A DNA stretch of 64,000 bases from contig NKIU01000005.1 of assembly GCA_002256245.1 (NCBI GenBank), positions 1 to 64,000 of the forward strand, written 5' to 3'. Positions 27,097-36,184 of this stretch are shown here, piece by piece. Every line of letters begins with the position of its first letter. Position 1 is the first letter of the stretch. The notes beneath the pieces were generated by a model. The model had not been told where the DNA came from, did no database searches, and worked only from the letters and a program-made list of their open reading frames with translations. The DNA is from Pseudorhodobacter sp. PARRP1 (lineage in GTDB: Bacteria; Pseudomonadota; Alphaproteobacteria; Rhodobacterales; Rhodobacteraceae). Both the position numbers and the translations under genes were made by a program.

Positions 27097-28401
27097 ATGA
27101 CAATTTCCTCATCGCTGAACGCGGGGGTGGCGGGGCTGAATGCCAACGCCAATCGGCTTGCGACAATTTCGGACAACATCGCGAACTCCTCCACCTATGG
27201 CTACAAACGCGCGGAAACCGATTTTCACTCGGTCGTGTTGCACAGCAGCGCGCAGGCCAGTTACTCGGCCGGCGGCGTGCGCGTGTCAAACATGCGCCTG
27301 ATTGACGAACGGGGGCCGTTGATTTCGACAGCCAACGCCACCGATCTTGCGATTGATGGCCGCGGCTTCTTGCCGGTGACAGATGCCGGGGCGCTGGAAA
27401 ACGGCGACAGCAGCTATCCGATTTCACTGGTCACAACCGGATCGTTCCGCCCCGATGCGGAAGGTGTGTTGCGCACCGAAACCGGCCTTGTGCTGATGGG
27501 CTGGCCCGCTAACCCCGACGGCAGCCTGAACACCTTTCCGCGCGATACGATGGCGGCGTTGGAACCGGTGCGGATCAACGCCAACCAATACATCGGAAAT
27601 CCGACGTCTCAGATGACGTTGGGGGTCAATCTGCCCGCCTCGGCCAGCATCGCAGGGGCCGCGGGCACGCCGCATGATCTGACGGTGGAATACTTTGGCA
27701 ACCTCGGCACCTCGGAATCGCTGGATTTTACCTTCACGCCCACGGTGCCGACCACAGGTGCGTCAAACACCTGGACGATGACCGTGCGCGACAGCGCCTC
27801 GGCCGACGCCGTGATCGGGGAATACACCCTGACGTTCGATCCCTCGCAAGGGGCGGGCGGCACGCTGGCTTCGGTGACGGCAGTGTCAGGCGGCGCGTAT
27901 GACCCAGCCGACGGAACCATTCCGCTGACGGTTGCAGGCGGCAGCATTTCCCTTAATGTCGGCGAATTGGGCCAACCCAATGGGATGACACAGCTTTCCA
28001 GCAGCTTTGCGCCGGTGTCGATCAGCAAGAACGGCTCGCCCGTCGCCAGCCTGACCTCGGTTGAGATTGACGAAAAAGGCGATCTTTACGCGATTTACGA
28101 CCAGGGTTTCACCCGCAGAATCTATCAGATTCCGGTGGTGGATGTGCCCAACCCGAACGGACTGATGGCGATGAACAACCAGACCTATCAGATCTCGGCG
28201 GCCTCGGGCCCGTTCTATCTGTGGAACGCCGGTGAGGGGCCGACGGGATCGGTTGTCGGTTTCTCACGCGAAGAATCCTCCACCGATGTGGCGGCCGAGT
28301 TGACGCAACTGATCCAGACCCAACGCGCCTATTCGTCCAGCGCAAAGGTCATTCAGACCGCGGACGAAATGCTGCAAGAAACCACCAACATCAAACGATA
28401 G
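27097..28401 (+). CDS. flgE: Flagellar hook protein FlgE
   Basis: A 434-residue hook subunit. The N-terminal rod/hook helix reads SSLNAGVAGLNANANRLATI followed by SDNIANSSTYGYKRAET, and the C-terminus ends with ELTQLIQTQRAYSSSAKVIQ and TADEMLQETTNIKR. The ATG at 27097 is preceded by AGAAAGG. It starts the flgE-flgK-flgL-flgI run, with motB upstream. Confidence 0.95.
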   Translation: MTISSSLNAGVAGLNANANRLATISDNIANSSTYGYKRAETDFHSVVLHSSAQASYSAGGVRVSNMRLIDERGPLISTANATDLAIDGRGFLPVTDAGALENGDSSYPISLVTTGSFRPDAEGVLRTETGLVLMGWPANPDGSLNTFPRDTMAALEPVRINANQYIGNPTSQMTLGVNLPASASIAGAAGTPHDLTVEYFGNLGTSESLDFTFTPTVPTTGASNTWTMTVRDSASADAVIGEYTLTFDPSQGAGGTLASVTAVSGGAYDPADGTIPLTVAGGSISLNVGELGQPNGMTQLSSSFAPVSISKNGSPVASLTSVEIDEKGDLYAIYDQGFTRRIYQIPVVDVPNPNGLMAMNNQTYQISAASGPFYLWNAGEGPTGSVVGFSREESSTDVAAELTQLIQTQRAYSSSAKVIQTADEMLQETTNIKR

Positions 28402-28410
28402 GAGGCTTGA

Positions 28411-29868
28411 ATGTCAATCACAGCCGGTCTCTCATCGGCGCTTTCCGGGCTGAACGCAGCAGCGCGCGCCGCCGAAATCGTATCGTCGAACATTGCCAAT
28501 GCGATGACCGAAGGCTACGGGCGACGCGAATTGCAACTCAGCGCGCGCACCATCGGCGGCTCGGGTCAGGGCGTCAGCGTCACAGGCGTGACCCGCCAAA
28601 GCGATCCGATCTTGCTGGGCGACCGGCGCTTGGCACAGGCAGGCAGCGGCGATCGTGACACCACGGCCAGTTTCCTGAACCGCGTTGAAAAGGCCCTGGG
28701 CACGGTGGATGATGCGACCTCGTTGGGAAGCCGGATCAACGACTTCGACAGCGCCCTGCTGGAGGCGACCTCACGCCCCGAATCCGAGGCCCGGTTGTCA
28801 CAGGTTCTGGATGCGGCCAAGGCCCTGGCCTCGCATCTGGCAACGGCGGGCACGGATATTCAGCAGGCCCGTGCCGACGCCGACGATCAGATCGAAAGTC
28901 AGGTCACGAAGGTGAACACCGCCTTGGCCCGCATCGAGGATCTGAACGGCAAGATCCGCGCGACGGCAGGCTCTGGCCGCGACAATTCGGCGTTGATTGA
29001 CCAGCGCCAGCAAGCCATTGACAGCATTGCCACCATCATCCCGCTGCGCGAAGTGCCCCGCGACAAAGGCGAAGTGGCGCTGTTTACCACCGGCGGCGCC
29101 GTGATCCTTGACGGGTTGCGCGCGCAGCTTGGATTCACGCCTGTTGGGGTGGTCGTTGCCGGAATGACCCAAGCCAGCGGGGCCTTGTCGGGGTTAACCC
29201 TGAACGGCAGGGCGATCTCGACGGCGGCAGAAGATGGCCCGATTTCGGGCGGGACGCTGGCCGCGCAGTTTGCGATCCGTGATACGCTTGCGCCGCAGGC
29301 ACAGGCGAAACTTGACGCCACAGCGCGCGATCTGATCGAGCGGTTTTCTGCAAGCGGACTTGACAGCACCCGAGCGTCAGGTGCTGCGGGCTTGTTCACC
29401 GACAATGGCGCCGCGCTCAACACCGCCAATGAAACTGGCCTTGCCCAGCGCATCGCTGTCAACACAGCCGTGGACCCAAGCCATGGCGGCGCTTTGTGGC
29501 GCCTGCGCGACGGCTTGGGGGCGGCAACGCCTGGCGCATCGGGCAACAGCCAGTTGCTGAAAGACCTGCAAACGGCCCTGCAGGCACCGCGCATCCCGGC
29601 GTCTGGCGGCTTCATGACAGGTGCGCGCAGTTTCTCGACGCTGGCGGCAGATATGGTCTCTGGTGTCGCAAGCGCACGCGTTTCCGCCGAAAATGAAGCC
29701 AGCTTTTCCGCCGCCCGTCTGGATACGCTCAGCACGATGGAGTTGGCGCAAGGCGTTGATACCGATCAGGAAATGCAATCGCTTCTGGTTATTGAACAGG
29801 CTTATGCAGCCAATGCCAAAGTGATCTCGACGATCGGTGACATGATGCAAAAACTGCTGGAGATGTAA
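28411..29868 (+). CDS. flgK: Hook-filament junction protein FlgK
   Basis: A 485-residue hook-associated protein 1. The N-terminus ITAGLSSALSGLNAAARAAE then SNIANAMTEGYGRRELQLSA and the C-terminus SLLVIEQAYAANAKVISTIG then DMMQKLLEM are typical of FlgK. It begins nine bases after flgE behind AGGAGG-like sequence. It joins the hook to the filament together with FlgL. Confidence 0.94.
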   Translation: MSITAGLSSALSGLNAAARAAEIVSSNIANAMTEGYGRRELQLSARTIGGSGQGVSVTGVTRQSDPILLGDRRLAQAGSGDRDTTASFLNRVEKALGTVDDATSLGSRINDFDSALLEATSRPESEARLSQVLDAAKALASHLATAGTDIQQARADADDQIESQVTKVNTALARIEDLNGKIRATAGSGRDNSALIDQRQQAIDSIATIIPLREVPRDKGEVALFTTGGAVILDGLRAQLGFTPVGVVVAGMTQASGALSGLTLNGRAISTAAEDGPISGGTLAAQFAIRDTLAPQAQAKLDATARDLIERFSASGLDSTRASGAAGLFTDNGAALNTANETGLAQRIAVNTAVDPSHGGALWRLRDGLGAATPGASGNSQLLKDLQTALQAPRIPASGGFMTGARSFSTLAADMVSGVASARVSAENEASFSAARLDTLSTMELAQGVDTDQEMQSLLVIEQAYAANAKVISTIGDMMQKLLEM

Positions 29869-29871
29869 GCC

Positions 29872-30876
29872 ATGACTGCGGTTTCCCTGGGCGATATGGC
29901 CAAATCCTTCATGTTGCGGCGACACACCGTTGACCTGAAGCAGAACCTTGATCGACTAAGCAATGAGGTCGCAACGGGTCGCGTTGGCGACACGGCAGCG
30001 CATGTTTCTGGCGATCTGGTGCCGATCGCCGGTATAGACGCATCGCTTGCGCGCCTGAAGGGCTATGGCGCCGTCACGTCTGAAGCCGGTATTTTCGCAG
30101 GGGCCATGCAGACCGCACTCGGCACCGTCGATACCGTGGCAAGCGATCTTGGCAACACCCTGATTTCCGCTTCTACCGGCGGTTCCGAGGCGTTGGTGGA
30201 CGCGGCCGGAAGGGACGCCGAGCAAAAGCTTAAAACCTCGCTGTCGGTTCTGAACACCCGCTTTGGCGACCGAAGCCTTTTTGCAGGCACAAGGACCACC
30301 AACGCCGCGGTGATTGATTCCGACACCCTGCTTGCCACATTGACCTCTGTCGTTTCGGGCGCGGTCAGCGCGCAAGACGTCGAGACGGCGGTAAACAACT
30401 GGTTCGACGATCCCGCCGGATATGACTCGATGGCGTATCTGGGTGGCGATCCGCTGGCCGCCGTGCAGGTTGCCCCCGGAGAAGACGCCCAGCTTGACGT
30501 CACCGCCAAGGACCCGGCGCTGCGCGATACCATCAAGGCCTTGGCAATGGCTGCTTTGCTCAATCGCGGCGTGCTGGCCGGTGAAAGCACGGGGCGCCAG
30601 GATCTTGCGCGCCGCGCCGGGCTCAGCCTGCTGGAAAACAAAACCGATCGCACCAATGTGGCCGCGCGCCTAGGGCTGGCAGAGGCGCAGATTGATGCCG
30701 CCGCAACCCGCAATTCAAACGAGGTGTCGGTGTTGCAGATGGCGCGTAACGGGATCACAGAGGCCGACCCCTACGAAACTGCGACCCGGCTGAACGAAAC
30801 CGAAGCGCAGTTGGAGAAAATCTACGCCCTCACCGCGCGGCTGTCGCGCCTCAGCTTGCTGGATTATCTACGATGA
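29872..30876 (+). CDS. flgL: Hook-filament junction protein FlgL
   Basis: A 334-residue flagellin-like junction protein. MLRRHTVDLKQNLDRLSNEV and ATGRVGDTA resemble the flagellin N-terminal helix, and LNETEAQLEKIYALTARLSR plus LSLLDYLR the C-terminal one. Position between flgK and flgI supports FlgL over flagellin. It overlaps flgI by four bases. Confidence 0.9.
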   Translation: MTAVSLGDMAKSFMLRRHTVDLKQNLDRLSNEVATGRVGDTAAHVSGDLVPIAGIDASLARLKGYGAVTSEAGIFAGAMQTALGTVDTVASDLGNTLISASTGGSEALVDAAGRDAEQKLKTSLSVLNTRFGDRSLFAGTRTTNAAVIDSDTLLATLTSVVSGAVSAQDVETAVNNWFDDPAGYDSMAYLGGDPLAAVQVAPGEDAQLDVTAKDPALRDTIKALAMAALLNRGVLAGESTGRQDLARRAGLSLLENKTDRTNVAARLGLAEAQIDAAATRNSNEVSVLQMARNGITEADPYETATRLNETEAQLEKIYALTARLSRLSLLDYLR

Positions 30877-31964
30877 AAAGGCTTCTATGCGCCGTGATGT
30901 TCGGCCTGCTTTCAACCACCGCATGGTCGGGACCGATCCGCATCAAGGACTTGGTTGAATTTGACGGCGTGCGGTCAAACGACCTCGTCGGTTATGGCCT
31001 GGTTGTGGGTTTGAACGGCACAGGTGACGGTTTGCGCAATGCGCCGTTCACCGAAGAAATCATGTCAAACCTGCTTGAGCGCCTTGGCGTCAACGTGACG
31101 GGCGAACAATACCAACCCAAGAATGTCGCGGCGGTGTTCGTCACCGCCGCCTTGCCGCCCTTTGCCCGCGCGGGTGGGCAGATTGATGTGACCGTTTCAG
31201 CCATTGGCGACGCCAAAAGTCTGCTGGGCGGCACGCTGATCATGACACCGTTGAACGGCGCGGATGGACAGATTTACGCGGTGGCGCAGGGTGCCATCAT
31301 CGCGGGCGGTGTCTCTGCGGATGGGCAGGCGTCCAAGGTCGTGCAGGGGGTTCCGACAGCCGGCATGATCCCCTCGGGTGGCCGGGTCGAGCGCGAGGTC
31401 GAGTTTGACTTCACGCAGCTTGAGCAGATGCGGCTGGCCCTGCGCGAGCCCGATTTCACCACGGCCGAACGGATCGAAACCGCGATCAATGCCAAGATGG
31501 GCAACGGCTCGGCAGAGATGCTGGATGCAGGCACGGTGCTGTTGCAAACCAAGGGGCGCTCGCCCGCGCATCTGATCAGTCGCCTTGAGAACCTGACGAT
31601 CGAGCCTGAAACCAAGGCGCGGGTTGTTGTGGATCAACGCTCTGGCACTATTGTCATGGGTGAGGATGTGCGGATCAGCCGCGTTGCTGTGGCACAGGGC
31701 AATCTGACCTTGCGCATTGATGAGACCCCGATGGTGTCGCAGCCCAACCCGTTCGCAGAGGGTCAGACGATTGTGGTGCCGCGCTCCAGCGTGGACATCC
31801 AGAACGCGCCGGGCACCGGGCTGGCAGAGGTTTCGGGCGGCACCAACCTGTCGGAAGTCGTGGCAGGCCTGAATGCCTTGGGCGTCGCGCCGCATGACAT
31901 GATCGACATCCTGAAAAGCATCAATGCTGCCGGTGCGCTTCATGCAGAATTTGTTGTCAACTGA
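30873..31964 (+). CDS. flgI: Flagellar P-ring protein FlgI
   Basis: A 363-residue periplasmic ring protein. A signal peptide (MKRLLCAVMFGLLSTTAWSG) is followed by the family hallmark RIKDLVEFDGVRSNDLVGYG and LNGTGD. GGTLIMTPLNGADGQIYAVA and DMIDILKSINAAGALHAE near the end are also characteristic. Its stop lies inside an 11-bp hairpin shared with the convergent fliP. Confidence 0.97.
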   Translation: MKRLLCAVMFGLLSTTAWSGPIRIKDLVEFDGVRSNDLVGYGLVVGLNGTGDGLRNAPFTEEIMSNLLERLGVNVTGEQYQPKNVAAVFVTAALPPFARAGGQIDVTVSAIGDAKSLLGGTLIMTPLNGADGQIYAVAQGAIIAGGVSADGQASKVVQGVPTAGMIPSGGRVEREVEFDFTQLEQMRLALREPDFTTAERIETAINAKMGNGSAEMLDAGTVLLQTKGRSPAHLISRLENLTIEPETKARVVVDQRSGTIVMGEDVRISRVAVAQGNLTLRIDETPMVSQPNPFAEGQTIVVPRSSVDIQNAPGTGLAEVSGGTNLSEVVAGLNALGVAPHDMIDILKSINAAGALHAEFVVN

Positions 31965-31990
31965 AGCGACCGGAGAGTCCCGGTCGCTTC
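31963..31990. terminator. Bidirectional hairpin between flgI and fliP
   Basis: GAAGCGACCGG and CCGGTCGCTTC are perfect 11-bp arms around AGAGTC, placed between two convergent genes. It begins inside the flgI stop codon. No strong T-run is present on either side, so it may act with Rho or protect mRNA 3' ends. Confidence 0.7.
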
Positions 31991-32003
31991 GGCGGCACCT
32001 GTC

Positions 32004-32729
32004 TCAGAAGTAGCTGCGCACCAACGCGCTTGACACCAGGCTCCAGCCGTCGGCCACCACGAAAAACGCCAGCTTGAAGGGCAGTGACACAACGGCTGGC
32101 GGAACCATCATCATCCCCATCGACATCAGCACCGCGGCGACGACGAGGTCGATGATCAGAAACGGCAGGAAAACCAGAAAGCCTATTTCAAACGCGCGCT
32201 GAATTTCCGAGAGAATGAAAGAGGGCACCAACAACGACAGCGGCGCGTCCATTGGAACAACCGGCGCGACGTTCGGCCGCAAATTTTGCAGGGCCACGAA
32301 GGTGTCCCCATCCAACCGATGCGCCATGAAGCCCCGGAAGGGCGCCAGAATCAGCGGAATGGCCTGCTGGATATCAATACTGCCTGCATTCAGCGGTTCC
32401 ACCCCCTTGACCCAGGCCTCAGTAAACACCGGGTCCATCACGAACCAGGTCAGAAACAGCGCGAGGCTGACGATCAGCATGTTCGGCGGGGATTGCTGCA
32501 AGCCGATGGCCTGGCGCAGGATCGACAAGACCGTGACGATAAACGGAAAACATGTGATCATCACGGCAAGGCCGGGCACCAAACTGAGCACCGTCATCAC
32601 CACCAGAAGCTGAACCGATCGCGTTGACAGCGAGGTGCTGTCACCGAAATCAATCGAAAGCGCTTGCGCCATCGCCGGGGCCGAAAGCAACAGCAAGAGC
32701 ACAAACGCCAAGCCTGCGCGTTGCATCAT
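32004..32729 (-). CDS. fliP: Flagellar export gate protein FliP
   Basis: A 241-residue integral membrane component of the export gate with FliQ and FliR. An N-terminal signal-like segment (AFVLLLLLSAPAMAQA) precedes VVMTVLSLVPGLAVMITCFP and RQAIGLQQSPPNMLIVSLAL, and the C-terminus has FLIIDLVVAAVLMSMGMMMV. It overlaps fliN by four bases. A separate fliO is not seen. Confidence 0.97.
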   Translation of the reverse strand: MMQRAGLAFVLLLLLSAPAMAQALSIDFGDSTSLSTRSVQLLVVMTVLSLVPGLAVMITCFPFIVTVLSILRQAIGLQQSPPNMLIVSLALFLTWFVMDPVFTEAWVKGVEPLNAGSIDIQQAIPLILAPFRGFMAHRLDGDTFVALQNLRPNVAPVVPMDAPLSLLVPSFILSEIQRAFEIGFLVFLPFLIIDLVVAAVLMSMGMMMVPPAVVSLPFKLAFFVVADGWSLVSSALVRSYF

Positions 32730-32995
32730 AGCCCACCCCGCAGATTGACCACTTCGGTCAATCGCACCGCCAACTGGCCCGAGCCATCGCCCTCAACCTC
32801 TTGCAACTCGCCACGGGCGATCAGGCGGTCGCCCACATAAAGCTCTACCGGATCGTCCACGCGGCGATCCAGCGCAAGCACGGCATCCCGCGAAAGGCGC
32901 AGAAGGTCGCGCACAAGGGGGCGCGCTTTGCCAACCGAGATCGTCACTTCGATGGGCACCTGCCCAAAAGGGTTGCCGTCGGAAAGTTCATCCAT
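32726..32995 (-). CDS. fliN: Flagellar motor switch protein FliN
   Basis: An 89-residue protein that is essentially the SpoA/FliN C-terminal domain: PIEVTISVGKARPLVRDLLR, then DPVELYVGDRLIARGELQEV and VRLTEVV. It is shorter than E. coli FliN (137). The ATG at 32995 overlaps the FliH-like gene by eight bases; a longer frame upstream lacks family similarity. FliN forms the bottom of the C-ring and binds FliH. Confidence 0.93.
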   Translation of the reverse strand: MDELSDGNPFGQVPIEVTISVGKARPLVRDLLRLSRDAVLALDRRVDDPVELYVGDRLIARGELQEVEGDGSGQLAVRLTEVVNLRGGL

Positions 32996-33584
32996 GTTTT
33001 TTCTCCTGCACAGGAATTTCAAAGAAGCCGCGCACGGCGGCCGTGATTTCTGCAGTCGCACGATCAAGATTGACTTGCGTTTCGGTGTCGCCAAATTTCA
33101 GATACACTTGCCCCTCACTCAGGCTGGGCTCTTCTGTCACCAACAGCGGCAGTCCGGTCGCCTCTTCCAGCAGGGTCTCGACGGCGACGCGCGCAGTCGG
33201 ATTAAGCACCAGCGTGATCGGCGTATCGGCCAGCTTTTCGGCCATTGGCATCACCTGTTCCAGCACAACCTGCGCCAGCGTTTCGCGCGCAATTGCTGGC
33301 AAAAGCCGCGCCACCATCTCGCTCATCAAGGGTTGCAAAGCCCGCAGAACGTGCTGGCGCGCTTCATGGAATGTGAAGGAAAGACCCTGAAGATTGCGGG
33401 CCAGATCGGCCTGCACACGGCTTTGATCCCCGGCTTGGGCGGCGGCGGCATCTTCCCAGCCCGCCGTATAGCCTGAATCGTAGGCGGCCAGCTTGGTTTC
33501 TTCCAGGTGCATGGCATCGAGCACAACGGTTTTGCCGGCACTGACCGATTGCTCTGTCTCAAAAACCTCTAGTCGAAGGACCAT
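32988..33584 (-). CDS. fliH: FliH-like export apparatus protein
   Basis: A 198-residue protein with the low-complexity helical N-terminus (SGYTAGWEDAAAAQ) seen in FliH proteins, a long coiled-coil centre and a C-terminal domain (QVVLEQVMPMAEKLADTPIT). FliH holds the ATPase FliI and docks it on FliN. Sequence identity to FliH is weak by eye; the assignment leans on position between fliF and fliN, with an ATGA overlap with fliF. Confidence 0.72.
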   Translation of the reverse strand: MVLRLEVFETEQSVSAGKTVVLDAMHLEETKLAAYDSGYTAGWEDAAAAQAGDQSRVQADLARNLQGLSFTFHEARQHVLRALQPLMSEMVARLLPAIARETLAQVVLEQVMPMAEKLADTPITLVLNPTARVAVETLLEEATGLPLLVTEEPSLSEGQVYLKFGDTETQVNLDRATAEITAAVRGFFEIPVQEKKHG

Positions 33585-35179
33585 CAGCGCACTTCCTCCT
33601 CTACTTCCATCCATCCGCGCAGAATTTCGACGGACTCGGTTTGGCGTTCTTCAATAAGCTGACGCAGACGGCTCATCGGGTCTTTGGCGCCCTCGGCCCC
33701 CGGCACGCCTGACACCACCGAAAGCGGCGGCAGATCAGGACTGTCGTCGATCTCACCCGTCAGCACCCGGGTTGCGTCAGATTGCGCGCTGCCCGGCAGC
33801 GCAAGCGTCGCCGTGGGTGCGGGCAAAGCCTGTCTGCGGCCTGCCGACGTCAGCACCGGGCGAATGACAAACAAGCCAAGGATCAGCGTCACCAAAGCCA
33901 GCACACCGGTCTGGATCAGGGTCATCAGATTGATTTCACCGAAAGAAAACATCGGTGGCGTAATGGCATCACCCGGTTGCGGCAGAGGCTCGAACACCAG
34001 GGATTTCAGCGTCAGAACATCACCCCGTGCGGTATCCAACCCGGCAGCCGAGGTGACCAGCTCGCGCAGAACCGCCAATTCGTCATCCGGGCGCGGCTGC
34101 ATGCTGATGGTGCCGTCTGTGGCGGTGATCGGCACGCCGTCCACCAGAACGGCCACGGATATCTTGCGCACAGCGCCCGGTGTTTTGATCAATTGACGAT
34201 TGGTCTCTGAGACTTCGTAATTGACCTTCTCGCGCGTTTCAGAGTTTTCACTTTTGCCGGTGCCGCCTGCCGCCGGCTGATTGGCAGGCAGATTTGAAGC
34301 CACCGTCACATCCGAGCCAGGTTGCGTGCTGGACCCGCTTTGTTGCGTGTTGTCCGTGGCAATGGCCACACGGCTTTGCGGGTCAAAACGCCGCTCAGAG
34401 ATCTGTTCGGCATCGGTGATCACATCCACCGACACTTCGACCACCGCCTTGCCCGGACCAACACGCGCCGAGAGCAGACGCTCGACATTCTGTTTGATTT
34501 CAGCGGCCTTGGTATCGGCCGCGACGTTCGGTGCGGCCTGATCAGCATCTGATGCGATCAACCCCGCCACCGAATCGATCACCGCAACTTCATCGGGCGT
34601 CATTCCCGGCACGGATGCCGCAATCAGATGCCGCAACGCCTTGGCTTGCACCGCGGGCAGACTGCCCCCGACCGAGGTTATCGTGACACTGGCGCTGGGT
34701 TTGACATCGCGTTGAAAGGGCTGTGACGGGGCCTGCGCGATATGCACCCGCGCGGCGCGAATCTGCGGATTAGACAGGATTGTGCGCGAAAGCTCGCCTT
34801 CCTTGGCGCGCCAATAGGCAGCATCGAACATCTGCGCAGTGGTGCCAAAGCCTGACAGCGAATCAAGCAACTCATAGCCTGTGCCCGAATTGGCCGGCAA
34901 ACCTTCGGCGGCAAGCGTCATCCGCAATGAGTCGCGCTGGCTGTCCTCGACATAAATCGCCTGGCCACGCACTTCGTATGTGACGCCTTTCTGATCAAGT
35001 GCCGCAATCACATCACCCGCTGCAGAGCTATCTAACCCCGCGTAAAGCAACGACATTCCGGGAGTTCCCGCCATGCGCGACATCATCAGCACCGCAAGAA
35101 ACATCGCAACAGTCGCCCCCAAAACAACAAAGCGTTTGCGGCCATCAAGGCCTTGCCAAATTTGCAACAGGTTCTGCAC
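33584..35179 (-). CDS. fliF: Flagellar MS-ring protein FliF
   Basis: A 531-residue membrane ring protein. The first transmembrane helix (FVVLGATVAMFLAVLMMSRM) precedes the periplasmic ring-building motifs LLYAGLDSSAAGDVIAALDQ and YELLDSLSGFGTTAQMFDAA. The second helix (TLIQTGVLALVTLILGLFVI) is followed by a short cytoplasmic tail. The start is GTG at 35179, chosen because GGAG lies seven bases upstream. The C-terminal tail, which binds FliG in other bacteria, is present and acidic. Confidence 0.95.
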   Translation of the reverse strand: MQNLLQIWQGLDGRKRFVVLGATVAMFLAVLMMSRMAGTPGMSLLYAGLDSSAAGDVIAALDQKGVTYEVRGQAIYVEDSQRDSLRMTLAAEGLPANSGTGYELLDSLSGFGTTAQMFDAAYWRAKEGELSRTILSNPQIRAARVHIAQAPSQPFQRDVKPSASVTITSVGGSLPAVQAKALRHLIAASVPGMTPDEVAVIDSVAGLIASDADQAAPNVAADTKAAEIKQNVERLLSARVGPGKAVVEVSVDVITDAEQISERRFDPQSRVAIATDNTQQSGSSTQPGSDVTVASNLPANQPAAGGTGKSENSETREKVNYEVSETNRQLIKTPGAVRKISVAVLVDGVPITATDGTISMQPRPDDELAVLRELVTSAAGLDTARGDVLTLKSLVFEPLPQPGDAITPPMFSFGEINLMTLIQTGVLALVTLILGLFVIRPVLTSAGRRQALPAPTATLALPGSAQSDATRVLTGEIDDSPDLPPLSVVSGVPGAEGAKDPMSRLRQLIEERQTESVEILRGWMEVEEEVR

Positions 35180-35235
35180 GGTCGATCTCCGATGAGGGGC
35201 TTCTGCCCGATGAAACCAGCTTTGGCGGATCGGCC

Positions 35236-35250
35236 TTAACAATCGGTTAG
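35236..35250 (+). promoter_or_regulatory. CtrA-box-like site between fliF and fliL
   Basis: TTAA-N7-TTAG (spacer CAATCGG) sits in the 84-base divergent interval, 13 bases before the fliL ATG and 56 bases before the fliF GTG. It matches the CtrA consensus in all but one position and could serve both directions. Confidence 0.55.
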
Positions 35251-35263
35251 TGAGCTTCGGTCT

Positions 35264-35779
35264 ATGTTTGGGAAGCAAACAAAGACGGAGGGTCAGGTGG
35301 CCGAAGCAGAACAGCCGCAGGATGTGGCGCCGAAAAAGAAGTCGAAAAAACCCCTGCTGATCGGGCTTGTGCTGGCACTTTTGTTGGGCGGTGGCGGCTT
35401 TTACGTCACCTGGGCTGGGCTGCTGTTTGGCAGCTCGACCGAACATGCCGAGGGCAGCGCAGAGCCTAACCCGCTGCCAGACATCAGTTTTGTGCCGATA
35501 GAGCCGGTGATCGTCTCTATAGGGCCGGGTGCTGAGGGCCGGCATTTGCGGTTCACAGCCCAGCTTGAGGTCGCAGGCAGCCATAGTGCCGAGGTGACAA
35601 CCCTGCTGCCCCGCATCGTCGATGTGATGAACGGCTATCTGCGGGCGATTGAACCGGCAGAATTCGATGATTCTGCGGCACTTGTGCGGATGCGGGCGCA
35701 GCTGTTGCGACGCATCCAGATTGTCACTGGTGACGGTCGCGTGCGTGACCTGCTTGTTACCGAATTTGTGCTGAACTGA
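35264..35779 (+). CDS. fliL: Flagellar basal body-associated protein FliL
   Basis: A 171-residue single-pass protein: a charged N-terminus, one transmembrane helix (LLIGLVLALLLGGGGFYVTW), and a periplasmic FliL domain (VPIEPVIVSIGP, LRFTAQLEV, VRDLLVTEFVLN). FliL surrounds stators and supports torque. It is the first gene of the rightward run to flhB. A second FliL-type gene lies at 44943-45479. Confidence 0.92.
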   Translation: MFGKQTKTEGQVAEAEQPQDVAPKKKSKKPLLIGLVLALLLGGGGFYVTWAGLLFGSSTEHAEGSAEPNPLPDISFVPIEPVIVSIGPGAEGRHLRFTAQLEVAGSHSAEVTTLLPRIVDVMNGYLRAIEPAEFDDSAALVRMRAQLLRRIQIVTGDGRVRDLLVTEFVLN

Positions 35780-35791
35780 AGGAGAACCTCT

Positions 35792-36184
35792 ATGGTGTTG
35801 ATCGCGGATATTCTGATGGCAGCAGGGTCGTTCGGGGCCGCTATTTATTGCTATGTGCTGTCGGTTCGGCTGAAAAAATTCACCACGCTTGAAACCGGCA
35901 TGGGGGGTGCGATTGCCGTGCTGTCAGCCCAGGTCGATGACATGACGCGAGCGTTGGAACAGGCGCGCACGACCGCACACGGTTCGGCAGATGGGTTGAT
36001 CGCGCTGACGACGCGCGCGGAAACCGTTGCAGGGCGTCTGGAATTGCTGGTCGCATCCATGCATGATTTGCCAGACCCGGCACCGCCCTCGGCAGATGTT
36101 GAAACCGATGCTCCCGAAGCGGGGCGCAATCTGCGATTCGTGCGGCGCAGGCTATCGCGCGCGGACATGGAAGCCGCCGAATGA
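35792..36184 (+). CDS. Flagellar-cluster protein of unknown function (DUF6468-like)
   Basis: A 130-residue protein with an N-terminal hydrophobic helix (IADILMAAGSFGAAIYCYVL), a basic step (SVRLKKF), then a predicted coiled coil (about 40-95) and a basic tail. It resembles small proteins annotated DUF6468 in alphaproteobacterial flagellar clusters, from memory. It lies 12 bases after fliL and overlaps motE by four bases, so a role with stators is plausible but unproven. Confidence 0.65.
   Translation: MVLIADILMAAGSFGAAIYCYVLSVRLKKFTTLETGMGGAIAVLSAQVDDMTRALEQARTTAHGSADGLIALTTRAETVAGRLELLVASMHDLPDPAPPSADVETDAPEAGRNLRFVRRRLSRADMEAAE

Noticed and set aside
35180-35584. Longer FliF start upstream of the GTG
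   Set aside because: The extension covers the divergent promoter and CtrA-like site, and its residues do not resemble FliF.
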